From assembly GCA_900618425.1 (NCBI GenBank), contig UZAN01039946.1:5689-69688 (forward strand): a stretch of 64,000 bases of DNA. The letters run 5' to 3'. This DNA comes from Echinostoma caproni. Lineage: Eukaryota; Platyhelminthes; Trematoda; Plagiorchiida; Echinostomatidae. Each line of letters opens with the position of its first letter. Position 1 is the first letter of the stretch. Both the position numbers and the translations under genes were made by a program. Under the pieces are notes generated by a model. That model ran no database searches. It was given only the letters and a program-made list of their open reading frames with translations, and was not told the DNA's origin. Below, piece by piece: positions 1 through 10,900 of the stretch.

Positions 1-955
1 TCTCATTTTTATATACAAAATTTTCCAGCTACCCCAAACTTTTTTCACTTTTAGATATGCCGATGATATAGTAGTTGTTGGTGCATCTCACAATAACAAC
101 CCTCCAACTAACCCCCTTCAATCAGCCATAAGTTCCATTTCTGAATGGTCTGGTGATGTTAACCTTTGTTTAAACCCCAATAAATGCATTGAAGTTTTGT
201 TTTCTATTGACCGTGGGCCATCAACTCTTTCTGGATCATCTGTTCTCAATATCTTGATGAATAACTTAAAAGTCGAAAGGTCAAACACTTCAAATATATT
301 GGATGTTTCCTGTCTGCTGGCCTCGAATGGTCCTATCACGTAGAAGAAAATTTTCTTAACGTCAGAAAGTTGACCTTTTATATTTCACGCCTTCGACACC
401 TGAGGGTGCCATTGTACATCATCTCCAAATTTATTTTCCCATGCGTTTAATGTCATTGGACCTACTGCTCTCCCGTTATCTTTCGCGGTCTACTCTCTAA
501 GAATTTCACGCTAATTAGACGCTCTCTGAAAAGCATCTCTATATATGGAGCTGTATATTATGAAGATCTGGTCGGTGGTGCCCCGGCGTTAACGTCGCCA
601 AATTATCACCCCGAGGATGTGTTCAAGCCCCACCACGACCGCCTGAATTTCCCCTTGGTGTGTTAAATGGCAGCCCTCTGATTGACCGCTTCCCCTTCCT
701 GGAAAATGGTTGTTTCTTTGTATATTGAATAAAAGGAAGTAGAATGAAAAAGGAAAAAAAGAAAGATTCCAATGTCAACCAACACCTGAATACGTGTGAC
801 CGTCTGTGTTACTCCATCTTATCCGATGCGTCACATCCTTTACACACAGTTCTATTTAGCTCCATTTCAACTTCTGTCACCCTCAATAAATTTAAAGCTT
901 CATATTCTCGTACCACTGGTTTTCACAACTCTGTTGTACCTTAACTTTCACATTT
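1..955 (+). mobile_element. CR1-type LINE, 3' part of the RT ORF, degenerate
   Basis: The plus strand encodes the C-terminal half of a non-LTR reverse transcriptase. The catalytic box RYADDIVVVG lies at about 52-81. It is followed by a thumb-like stretch (SISEWSGDVNLCLNPNKC), then RLRHLRVPLYIISKFIF near 390-440 and HWTYCSPVIF near 455-485. The CR1-type C-terminus (CDRLCYSILSDASHPLH) resumes at about 798-850 and ends near 940. The frame shifts and stops several times, so the copy is dead. It is interrupted between about 577 and 768 by an unrelated short element. The 5' part lies outside the window. Assignment to CR1 rather than another LINE clade rests on these motifs and on similarity to the copy at 39.9-41.1 kb. 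Confidence 0.75.
577..768 (+). mobile_element. Short retroposon (SINE-like or LINE 3' end) nested in the CR1 copy
   Basis: About 190 bp splits the CR1 coding sequence. CR1-like residues (YEDLVG) stop near 576 and resume (NVNQHLNTCDRLCY) near 770. The insert contains a tRNA B-box-like motif (gttcaagccc, 621-630). It then has the block 'aatggcagccctctgattga' (667-686), a polyadenylation signal in 'gaataaaagg', and an A-rich tail that ends near 768. The block and tail recur at 29617-29738 (plus) and 56456-56572 (minus). Whether it is a true tRNA-derived SINE or the truncated 3' end of a longer LINE cannot be settled from these copies. Confidence 0.55.
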
Positions 956-2799
956 GTTGGTTTCTAGGGAGTGAATATCAAACGAACTTATACACAGTCG
1001 AATGTAAATTTCCACTTTGACATTTTACTTTTACTTTTACGCGTTCTCGGTATCCAATTCATTGTTATCTCAGTAACTATTTGTCTTATCTTAAAGCTCA
1101 TTTATAATAGCGTGCAATGCCAAAGCAGGAGCGATAACAATCTTTTCACTGAAAATTCTTTCCACATTGGATAAGTAAAGTTCACTCTAGACTTGACTTG
1201 ATTAGGTTCTTGCATGATTGATACTCTCCGACTTAGGTGTAATTTGTAGTTTACTTTTTGTATGTCGATAACCCAGGTTGCCTATCTTCCACTGCACTTT
1301 ATCATTCCTAGCTGTCAGAAGGGAATTCTGACTATGAACTGAACCGGCGTTTTTCCACTCTTGTATTGATTACGACTCCGCAGTAACAGGTTTTAGGTGC
1401 CGGTTAGGTTGTCTACAAGGTGGGCGTCACAGATCACTTTACTCTATTCTATGATTGGTTACTTTTCTGGTAGTATCAGCTGATGTGATTATGTGAGTTG
1501 GATGCGTTTGGCATCGAATCACATTTGGTTCCATTCATTAGTACATTCTTCACAAAGCCGGTTCTACTCTACGCAGTGTATACAACAGGATGCAGTGTAA
1601 TTTACGGATTTGCACATATTTGCACACTTTATCCAATCGTTCATTTCAACTGGGGAAACTACGGACCCGATCTTGTCAATAAAACAACGAGTAACGAGGG
1701 CTGACATTTTATTATAGGATGTAACTATAACTCGACGAAAAATGGCAACCATTTCGGTGTTCTTTTTTCACTGCGTATTTAATGTTATTCATACTGCATC
1801 TATTTAACACATCAAGGGCCAAACATCTGAGATCACGATCTGCGTGTCAACGTTGACAAATCAACAAGCTTTAATAAATTTTCACTAAAACTAAAGCAAT
1901 TCGGATTGTGTCCTGGGTGTGCCAAACCAAACTTTCGCGATAAAAGTAATCGGCCATGCGGCAAAACTTACAGATATTGTTCATCAATAGGAACGAACGA
2001 TAAATTTTGTTATATTTCCATCATTCTTTTTGAACATCAATCACAAATCTTCCTCAAATATTTGGTACTCTTCCCTCACGATTGTCACACCACAGAATGA
2101 CAGAATAGCTACTAAATCTCAGTTTAGCTCAGAGTCGCTTGTGAGCAAATGCGTGGGATATAATATTAACCATCAAGCGCCGCACGTCACTTGCCTACCA
2201 GGTTCTTATTTTAACCGAAATACCTTGTACTCTGGAAGTAAATGGCTAGAGCTCAGCTTTGATCGGAGGTCATATTGTTATTGCATTTTCTCGTTCGGAA
2301 AATAGGCACCTCAGATAAGAGCAAACTCAAGTTTAAGATATGCAAAGTTTATAGGTTACTACATACCAACCTGAGGTTCTGCATGATGCAGATAGATCCC
2401 ACGATAGATCACAGGCTCTTCTGGAGTCACTCTTCTACTTAACAGTAACCTTTGAGTGCGCTTTGGTTCAGGATGAAATCTGGAGAGGAAATGCTCAGGC
2501 GTGGTTACAACAGTTCACTTCCTACTGTGAACTGTGGACGAACTAGTTGTGAGCTCCGAGAATTGTAGCAAGCAAAATCTGCTCGTTCGGTTACCGGAAT
2601 TAACATTATAATGGATTGAATAATAAAGCAACTGTTTGCTTATCCATTTTTTTTCTGTCATATTGTTTTCGCTCGTTTTTTCTTGGAGTGCCTGAAAAGC
2701 ATTTCATCGCTCTTCGTTCACTATCGCATCATTGTACAGCGAAATACAGTGAAGCAAACTTCGCTGATCGCTACCAAACTCGCAATGCATGCAAAGTTA
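956..2799. other. Intergenic, nothing recognised
   Basis: The open frames here are under 95 codons, mutually overlapping and without recognisable motifs. I see no RNA gene or repeat structure. Confidence 0.5.
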
Positions 2800-2809
2800 G
2801 TGGTTAAAT

Positions 2810-3291
2810 GTAATGAACAGAGATTAGATTTATTTTGAGGAAGGGAGAAGAAGATAAACCACTACGGTCAACACACAGAGGGCGCACTTGAACTCCGCAT
2901 ACATACCGTTTCAAGCATTCTGACCTGATAAGAAACGACAACAAGAACGCCACTGCTGCCGGTTCGCTGTCATATCCTTCAACGTCTCCAACCAACTAGT
3001 TGTGGAGTCTTTCGGCCCCCAACCTGTAAGGCAAGAGACACCTACTCTACCTAATGGCTCTGTGCATTTCTTCATGCCTCATCTCCACGTTTTCCGTTGA
3101 ACTCCACGTGGTTTCCTCCAGCCCGGATTAGCTACAGCTAATAAAGCGCGGTGTGGCAGACGATGGCTGGGCATACGCAATACGCGCCTTAGCCAGCGAA
3201 GCCTAATAATCTGAATTCGGTGTGCTAGTAGGTTTACACCTGACAGAATCCCAAACACACGACGGCTTACTAACCCATTCAGTCGATCCAC
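2810..3291 (-). pseudogene. RTE ORF C-terminal region (broken)
   Basis: The minus-strand frame 3291-3079 reads LLAHRIQIIRLRWLRRVLRM and GWRKPRGVQRKTW. This basic C-terminal module is usual at the end of RTE ORFs. It continues after a frame break with TANRQQWRS-type residues near 2990-2950 and stops just before the AATAAA near 2830. Confidence 0.6.
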
Positions 3292-3430
3292 CGTGGGTGA
3301 AACTGCTTAAACACCGATAACCGAAAACTTCTAATCAACGGATATCTTCTATTCTCAAATACAGGGTCTCAAAACCATAAAGCAGGACTGAAGGAATGCT
3401 AGAACAATATACAACATCTTTCAACTTCAG

Positions 3431-4726
3431 TCAAACGTCGCGTCTACACCAAAGGTGTTTCAGTCCGGCGTATGCTGCTCGAGCCTTAGAAATGCGTCCG
3501 GTAATCTCCTTTGCTGCACTACCGTCATTGGTCACGCAACTACCTGCATAGGAAAAGTAATCCACCACAACTAAATCCTGGCCATTTAGTTTCAGAGTGG
3601 GAGTAGATGAAACCCAGTCCTGCAGCGTCACTTTGCACTCGGAAGGTGCAAAGTAAATACCGAATATGGTTACTGCATTTGTTAATCTATCAAGTGCGCT
3701 TTGCGCGTCCTCCATACATTCGAACAGACAGACGATGTTATCGACGAACTCCAAATCTCACAGTTTTTCTCCAGCTGTCTATTCAATACTTACGTTTTGG
3801 AGTCTCCTTAGTGCTCTCTTCAGTATTTCGTCTACGACGAAATTGAACAGGAACGGCGAAAGGGAGCACCCTTGACGAACGCCGCTGCTGGAGACGAACA
3901 GCCTACTTAGTTCGTTGTAGATCCTCACATGACCGGAGGTCTGTGAGTGCAGTGACCTCAGTAGGTAAACGTACTTCTGGGGCATTCCTTTTCGAAGAAG
4001 GCAGCCCATCAAAACTTTGCGATCAACTGAGTCAAAGGTTCCTTTCTGGTCAAGGAGCACTGCAATCGTTGACTGAAGTTGAGTATGACGCAGCTTAACG
4101 AGCTGACGCAATGTAAAAATCTGATCAATACATCCACGGCCAGGCCGGAATCCGGCCTGCTGTTAACGGATGCTGGTCTCTATTAGAGGCGTAAGATGTC
4201 AAAATATAACTGTAGCTAGCACTTTGGTGACGATCGGGACCAAAATGAACCCGCGGTGGTTTTCGCAATCGTCGCGGGATCCTTTCTTAAAAATGGGAAC
4301 GATCAGTGATTCGCCCCAAGATGAAGGAATGAGTTCTTGCATCTAAGTGTTGCGCAGTAGAGCAGTAATAGAGGTTAAGAGGTTATCACCTCCTATCTCG
4401 AAAACAGTGGGAGGGAGCTCATCAGATCCTGCTGCCTTTCCTTGCTTCAGAGCTTGAATGCGAAACCGAATTTGTGCTTCCGTTGGAGGATCGCATGACA
4501 CTGCCCAAGGAGTTTCAGTCGGAGATGAGGCAGCCTGGTTAGCACTAGGCCAGTTGAACTGTTCGTTGAAGTATTCTGCCCAGCGATTGATTCGTTGATG
4601 CCTATTGTGAATAGCTCGTCCCCTCTTATCGGAGACTGTTTCGCTAACCGCGGTTCGCCGACCTCCCGTATTGCGTATCAGTCGGAACTGTCTTTGACTA
4701 TTCCCTGGTGCAGCTGCTACTTCCAT
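3431..4726 (-). pseudogene. RTE reverse transcriptase domain (broken)
   Basis: RT blocks are read in order on the minus strand. KAAGSDELPPTVFEIGG lies near 4425-4375. Motif A, DQKGTFDSVDRKVL, lies near 4055-4010. SGVRQGCSLSPFLFN lies near 3895-3850. The motif C region reads EFVDNIVCL near 3750-3725. In active RTE elements the last is (F/Y)ADD, so the second catalytic Asp is replaced by Asn here. A frame break separates 4726-4343 from 4111-3779, and another precedes 3754-3431. The product cannot be a working polymerase. Confidence 0.75.
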
Positions 4727-4843
4727 TCCGCTAGCTACTGTTGCCCACCAGTTCTCACGGTTCTTCTTGAGGCTCTTCGTGAGCCGACTTTGTAGCCGCC
4801 GCCTAACTATATTTTGATCCTGGCAGGTCGGGATCTACCGTTT

Positions 4844-5890
4844 TTACTCAATCAGGCCTACTGACTCCTGAGATATCCAATACCTCCGACGGATTTGAGG
4901 CTCAGACCCACAAGCAACATTCGCTGCGGAATGCATTACTTGCCTAATCTGATCCCACTGTTCGTCAGCATCACCACACTGAAGCGCACTTGGCTTACGC
5001 ACTAGCTCTGACTCATAGAGTGCATGAACTACTGGAGCAGATAGATGTTGGTGAGCTATCCGAGCTTGCTGGTTTTGTCGCCGACCAGTCAGCCGGAGAG
5101 TGAACTGTATCAGAACTAATGCGTGGTCAGACTTGACGCAGGTGCTCCAATAGGACCTGCAATTTTGCACTGAGCCACACCAACGGTAACTTACTGCGAT
5201 GCGATCGACTCGAGTTAGCGACACAGTTAAACTGAAGTGCCACGTTACCGTCCGTCTAGAGCTGTGTCGGAAGTTCGTGCTTGATAGAAACAGATAACGG
5301 TCTGCGCAGAACTGAAGAAGTCGATCGCCGTTATCTGTTCGTTGGCAGGGCAGAGCACAACTACCGCCCAGGCAAGCTTCTGATGTGCTCAGTTTTCCAA
5401 CCTGCGCGTTGAAGTCACCTGCAAGTACAACTATGTCGGAGTTTCGACTCATCCGAATGCGATCGGTGAGTTCATCGTAGAAAGCGTCCTTTTGGGTATC
5501 AGAACTGCAGTTGGTCGGTGCATATGCTGATACGATTAACGAATACCTTTTGGTGTTGCTTTCCTTCCAGACGTTGATTGAATCCTGGAAACGCACTGCA
5601 CATAAACGACTGTTGACGGGGATCCAATCGAGAGAGGACTCCGCCCTATTACGCAGTACAATACCTTGGCCGCGCTGCCTACTGAACGAGCTTCATTGTC
5701 GCCTGATGTGCGAAGAACGTATCTCGTCGACAAATCTGGAGCGCCCAAGTAGCTTAGAGTAGCAGGATCCTGAATCCGAGTTTCCAACACGCAGCAAATA
5801 TCGATTCCTATGGATTCCATTGCACGAGCCAGACAAGCTTGTTGACCTAGCTGCATCAAGTTCCCTACGTTGAAGGCCCTCAGATTGAGT
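4844..5890 (-). pseudogene. RTE endonuclease domain (broken)
   Basis: This is the APE-like endonuclease that would nick target DNA for target-primed reverse transcription. An N-terminal piece (5859-5536) carries the metal-binding glutamate region CCVLETRIQD. A second piece in another frame (5596-4844) carries LAGDFNAQVG (the GDFN motif) and the C-terminal SDH motif (VKSDHALVLI). The two pieces overlap by about 60 bases in different frames, so there is a frameshift near 5560-5590. The catalytic motifs themselves look intact. It lies directly upstream of the RT blocks and belongs to the same element. Confidence 0.75.
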
Positions 5891-6545
5891 GATTACCGAG
5901 GCTTTAGAATCTGCAATCCATTTCGTGGTATATCACTTACAGTGCTATTTGGCAATAACCTTTGGCGAGCGACATCGAAGTTGCTTGAGGGACTATCACA
6001 GGTCGGTACAAGGGGTAAAGGGAGAGAGTTCGGAACGGAAGATAAAGAGTTAAACAAAGGTTGGGATATCTGAGCTGTAGCTCACTTATCACCACCCACC
6101 CCGCTCGATGCAATGGGAAGCGCGGTCCTGATTATCCTGCGCGACGACCGATGCAGTATGGAATTATTTTTATTTCGTGTATGATTTGGGGTTTGGTGGA
6201 CGGCACTGCTAGCATGTCTAGCCACTAAGCAGGAGAACGATTAGGGTTCTCGTCCGAAGCATTTAGTTCTAACAAGAACCTAATTGCAAGGCAGCGGGTG
6301 AGACGAAGTGGAGGCCTATTTACTTGAATCGATTACTCCTCCACCGTTTTTTGTCGACTAAAACGCCAAATTCCAGTCGAACGCCCAATCTGGAGGACCA
6401 GGAGACTGAACTTCGTCTGACCTCTACCCACTGACCTTCCAGGCATGATAACACCTCCTGGCTTTATAAAGTCATCCTGTGTAGCTCGTTGGGTCACAGA
6501 GGTGCAGAAGCCATCACACCACGTCAAGGTGTAGTCTCGTCCTGA

Positions 6546-7692
6546 TAGAATACTGTTGACAGAAGAAAATCAACTTTCACATCAAATGTCATGTGAATTT
6601 TGCTGCTATCTAACGCGCATTCATATGTGGATACGATTTTACCTTTTGCTACCCGAAGACACCGGGATGTAAAATGTATTCAGCTACTGAAGCCTGCGTC
6701 AAATGCTCAAAATTATGTGGCCCGACAAGATGTTCTGTGAAGAGCCAGGGGGATAGTTGTGCGGCATTGCAAACTGCCCTTTGTCCTCCAGGTTCATCGG
6801 GTAAACTGACTGGAAAAAAACAAAAGGCAAATTGAGAAGAAGATAATCAAACAGACATTCAGTCCTGATTCCTGTAGTGATTGACGCTGTGACCTTGGTG
6901 GACAGTTCAAAATATGAATGGACATCTCAAAGGAAAAAGTGCAGCTCCTTGTCTTCCAATTACTCTATGGGGTCCATCAGCCATCAGCTCTTTATTCACT
7001 GTCACTGTGAAGTACCATTATTCTGATTGTTGCGTTCTGTTGAGTGAGTGCTTATTTTATACAAAAGTTTCGTGGGATATGTTTGAAAGCTTATTGAGCT
7101 CATTTGGCGTTCTTTCCATGCAGGAATGTATGGCAGAGATTGGCCTGGAGTACAGACGTTTGGTTCAGGTAATACGATATTATATGAAGTATGACAAGAA
7201 GAGTATGCACTCTGAAATGGAGCGCCGTTTTTATTTCGAAAAGATAAAAAAATGACGTTACATCAATACTCTCCCATTCTCTTGTCGTCAAGATCAACCA
7301 AACATTGGGATAAGTTGTAGTTAGGGTCAAGTAATTTTAATCGCTGAGAAAATAATGCAGTGGGTCTTTTCCAGTCAGCGCCATGGGTTTAGATTAGCTT
7401 CTGTTTATGTGTGATATTTAGCCTTTTACCTGTTTTAACTGGCTACAATGAAATCGGAGCCACCTTCTACGGAACATCAAACAAGGTCGCCGCTTGTGTT
7501 TCATGAGGCCAGACCGGTTTAGTTTAAATCTTCACGTTTTTCATACCAAAAGGTAAAACCAAAAACGATGCGAAAGAAAGACTGATATTTTTCGGTTCTT
7601 ACAGGCATTGTATACATGTGTGTGTGTGTGTGAAATATCAAAGCAAAAGATCGGTGGGAAAAAGTATTGAAAAATCAAACTAATCCGGTGCA
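6546..7692. other. 3' flank of the VAL gene and intergenic sequence
   Basis: There is no convincing coding sequence. A minus-strand AATAAA (tttatt at 7230-7235) lies about 460 bases past the VAL stop codon and could be its polyadenylation signal. A (TG)n microsatellite sits at about 7617-7632. Confidence 0.3.
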
Positions 7693-7925
7693 TTACAATT
7701 TGAGCGATTTTCTCTTTTCTTTCTTTTCCAATTTTTCCCTTTCTTTTAATTCCTTCTTTGTTCGTTTTTCCATCTCCTTTCGTTCCTTCTCCAACCGTTC
7801 TCGCTCTTTTTTCTCCGCTTTTTCGCGCGCTTTTCGTTCCTCTTTGGTCTCCGGACGAGCCGGTATACTGGGCGTTACGGCCGGCAAGGTGGCCGCTTGA
7901 GACATTCGCATTGAATCATACTGTT
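7693..7925 (-). CDS. VAL exon 5 (charged C-terminal tail, stop)
   Basis: It begins after the acceptor ggttcttccag with two bases that complete the phase-1 codon of exon 4. It runs 76 codons to TAA at 7693-7695. It encodes a short Pro/Ala-rich linker (PAVTPSIPARPETK). A nearly uninterrupted Lys/Glu/Arg stretch follows (KEERKAREKAEKKERERL and onward), which would form a highly charged single helix or coiled coil ending RKSLKL. Group-2 VALs normally stop soon after the CAP core, so this is an extension. It could in principle belong to another minus-strand gene, but strand, phase and position all fit the VAL gene. Confidence 0.72.
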
Positions 7926-10900
7926 CTGGAAGAACCAAATGTGGGCAAAAAAGAAGGAAACGAAAAAATATTACGTATATTCGTTTTAACCACTGTTCCA
8001 AAAAGTCACAGTTAATTAGTTCATTGATAAACTGTCCTAGCTTCAAGGATAACAGATCCCATAGTTTTCCCCATTATTTTTCTTGAGACCGGCTCTTGCA
8101 ATCAACTGAGCTCGAAAACATTTCGTACATTTAAAGATTGATGTTTTCGCTTAGCGGTTTAATGGGTATATCGAATACATTTCCGAAAAAAAGTGATCAT
8201 CATTATTATCCGTACAGAGACCAATATTTCTGGTGCGTGTTTGTGTAGTGGATCAAACCAGGTGAACACAGTCGTTCCTTCTGTTCCGTAACCCATCCAG
8301 TTTCTCCTCAGTTATGATAGATGAACCTGTTAATGCACAGTAGGCTGATGTTAACCACCCCAGATGACCCAAGTAGATATTACTTCGGAATGGCATTTCT
8401 GTGGATTTGGTAAATATCACCGTTGAAACGGAGAGCTCGCAGTCCGCAGTAAGTCGGTTTCGTTTACAACGCCACAGTGACGTATCCGAGTACCCTTTCA
8501 TTTTTAGTATTTTACGGTCTGCGTTAATCAGCAATCTCATAAAGACCACCTTCACAGAAGTACTAAATGGGCGCAGGAGCAGCTGACTGTAAAGGAATAA
8601 ATATTGTAAACGTATGTTCAGGACTGCTATATTCAAATTAGCGACCGTAAAACTGTTTTGAGTAAAACGATTTCTGGTTGGGCTGAAAGAAATGGTGGAT
8701 TTCCTGTTTTCAGTGAGTAAGTCCGGATAGTTAAGACGAATGCAGTTTCATAGAATTGTCAGGATACTGAAATTCATCCAAACACAGAGAACATGTTGAA
8801 CAACCAATCGCACACGCAATCATCGGAGATATCAAGGTATATGGTGTATCAAACGTTCCTCATGAATTCCTGATTCGGTAAAACTATTCACGAATGTTGG
8901 ATCTGGAAACTCGCTGTGCTTTCGTTTTTTCCCATTTTTGTATTGCGGCTTTTGTATGCTTTTGACTTTCAATGAGAAAAGTTGGTGTGATTTCAGTTAA
9001 TATTTCTGAAAGATCCGAAATACATCTTATGCAATGATAAAAAGTACCATGTTGAAGGAATGAGATGATTTCTTTTATTCCGAATTGAAATTCTCTCACA
9101 CGGGCATTCCTGTTGGAAAATTGATATCGTCAGCCCTTGAATTTCTGCAGTTTTATGGTAACGTATCATTTCAGTTTGGGGATAGAATTGAGATATAAAC
9201 AATACACTTGCCGTTTTTATGGGGATAACTGTAGTTTTCCTGACATCAGCGGTATACAGGAATGGGTTTGCTTTACTGTACCAGAATAGATTCGGACAAT
9301 CTCCCGAGATAGCCCGGTGAGGGACGTGACTCACGAATACGATTTACTTGTCGGTTGTTTGTCTACAATTTTAATTACAACTTAGTGTGATGATCAACAG
9401 ATGGGGTATTATCCATAGTCCCGAAGACCCGCTGTTCAGTGATGGAAACCGGGAACCTAAACCCCGAGACTTGGAGTCGCGAACAACATAAGATCCCATT
9501 AGGTTAGGCTTGGTATTGAACCGGAAGACGGCAAAGCTGCCGAACACCAAACTCGGGTGGCGTTGGCGGGCTCGAACCACAAGTCGTACGATTCAAAGCA
9601 CGCCGGCGACAGTGATTGAACCAATTGGATACCACTACCATTCACAAACTTGATTGGCTGTCCACGAAAATGACCTCTCGAAATACCAACAACTATGCCA
9701 TGTTATGCTAAACAGCTGAATTCAAGCTCGCTCTTCCACATACCATGCCATAAATATACTGATGTATGCGTGGAACGTTTCTCTTCCCTAAACGTCATTC
9801 AACCTTTAATTTGATATGATTTCTGACCACGAGTGGCTCATTCTGCCATAAGATGTTCCACTATCTGCTTTTATCTCACAGAAGCCTACATACAACCCTG
9901 TTCTTGTGAATTACTGCATACAGCGAGCAGAGATACCAAAAAATAAACTCACGCAATTATGATTTACTTTTAATTCGGTTTAATACACTGTATCAAATTA
10001 GTTCAAGAGTCTGTTGAGAGACACTGCTCTTCGCAATTCACATGTCTTCTCAGTTGCAGAAAGATTTGTATTATTTAAAACAATGCTGATCACGTCCTAT
10101 TTCTAGGAAACGTTTCTTTCCGATCTGGCGTGAATTCCTGAAGTACTTGTCATGCGGTTCAGTTGGCCCTAACCCAGGTATTCCGTTTCCCTGTTCTGCC
10201 ATCATTGTTCCGTGAAGGGATGCTTAAACTGGTCCTATACAAACACCCAGTTACTGAACCTCGTTCACAAGACACTGTAGAATAACACTCACCTATCTAA
10301 CGATTGATTTAACTCAGTTTGAGCGATACTGTGCGCACTTTCATCAGTTGCTGAAGGGGGTGAACATTCTACGATACGAGCATGAATGATTTGTAGGTGC
10401 AAACAGACCGCCTCAAATTTGAGAATCAGCTTTGTGCACAGCTTTCGGTTCAGTCAGATTATACTGGATTATCAGGTATTATGACAGAAAAACACAAAAA
10501 CGAGAGAGTTTGTACAAAATAAAAAACAACTGACAAAGTGTTTCATACTTTGTAGTTATCTATTGTTTTTCAATTCGGCGACATAAAGCAAATATTGAAA
10601 CCTTTGTGCTCGGGTTGTAAGCGACCGTAAGCCACATTGCACGGAAGGTGCGACTGCTTATCGCGGTAACATCGTGCAGGTGAAAAGCGCGGTATCAATA
10701 GGCCCCAGCACGGAATCGCACCTTGATGCTCTATGCAGTAATGGCTGTTTGCAAAACACATTTTTCTGTTTAGAAATTCTGCAGGATATGACAGAATTCT
10801 TTCTAACTCCAATATCCATCCGTGCCATTCTGTTTCTCGCAACTTCGGTGCAGCCTTCAGCTGGTTACGCAACAATTCACCGTCACTTTATACCAATTTT

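Larger units (their letters stand above)
2800..6545 (-). mobile_element. Nearly complete RTE-type LINE, inactivated
   Basis: On the minus strand this reads as 5' UTR-like sequence (about 6545-5900), an apurinic-type endonuclease (5890-4844), a reverse transcriptase (4726-3431) and a C-terminal region (3291-2810). The end carries a polyadenylation-like AATAAA at about 2825-2835. The order, the single EN-RT ORF and the tail motif WLETLKDMTANRQQW (reading about 3005-2960) fit RTE-type elements. Frame breaks occur in the endonuclease, between the RT blocks and near the C-terminus. The RT active-site box is mutated, so the copy cannot move by itself. Clade placement is by motif reading, not phylogeny. 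Confidence 0.75.

Noticed and set aside
7667..8015. Plus-strand frames rich in Phe/Ser/Arg
   Set aside because: They are the antisense shadow of the Lys/Glu-rich VAL exon 5.
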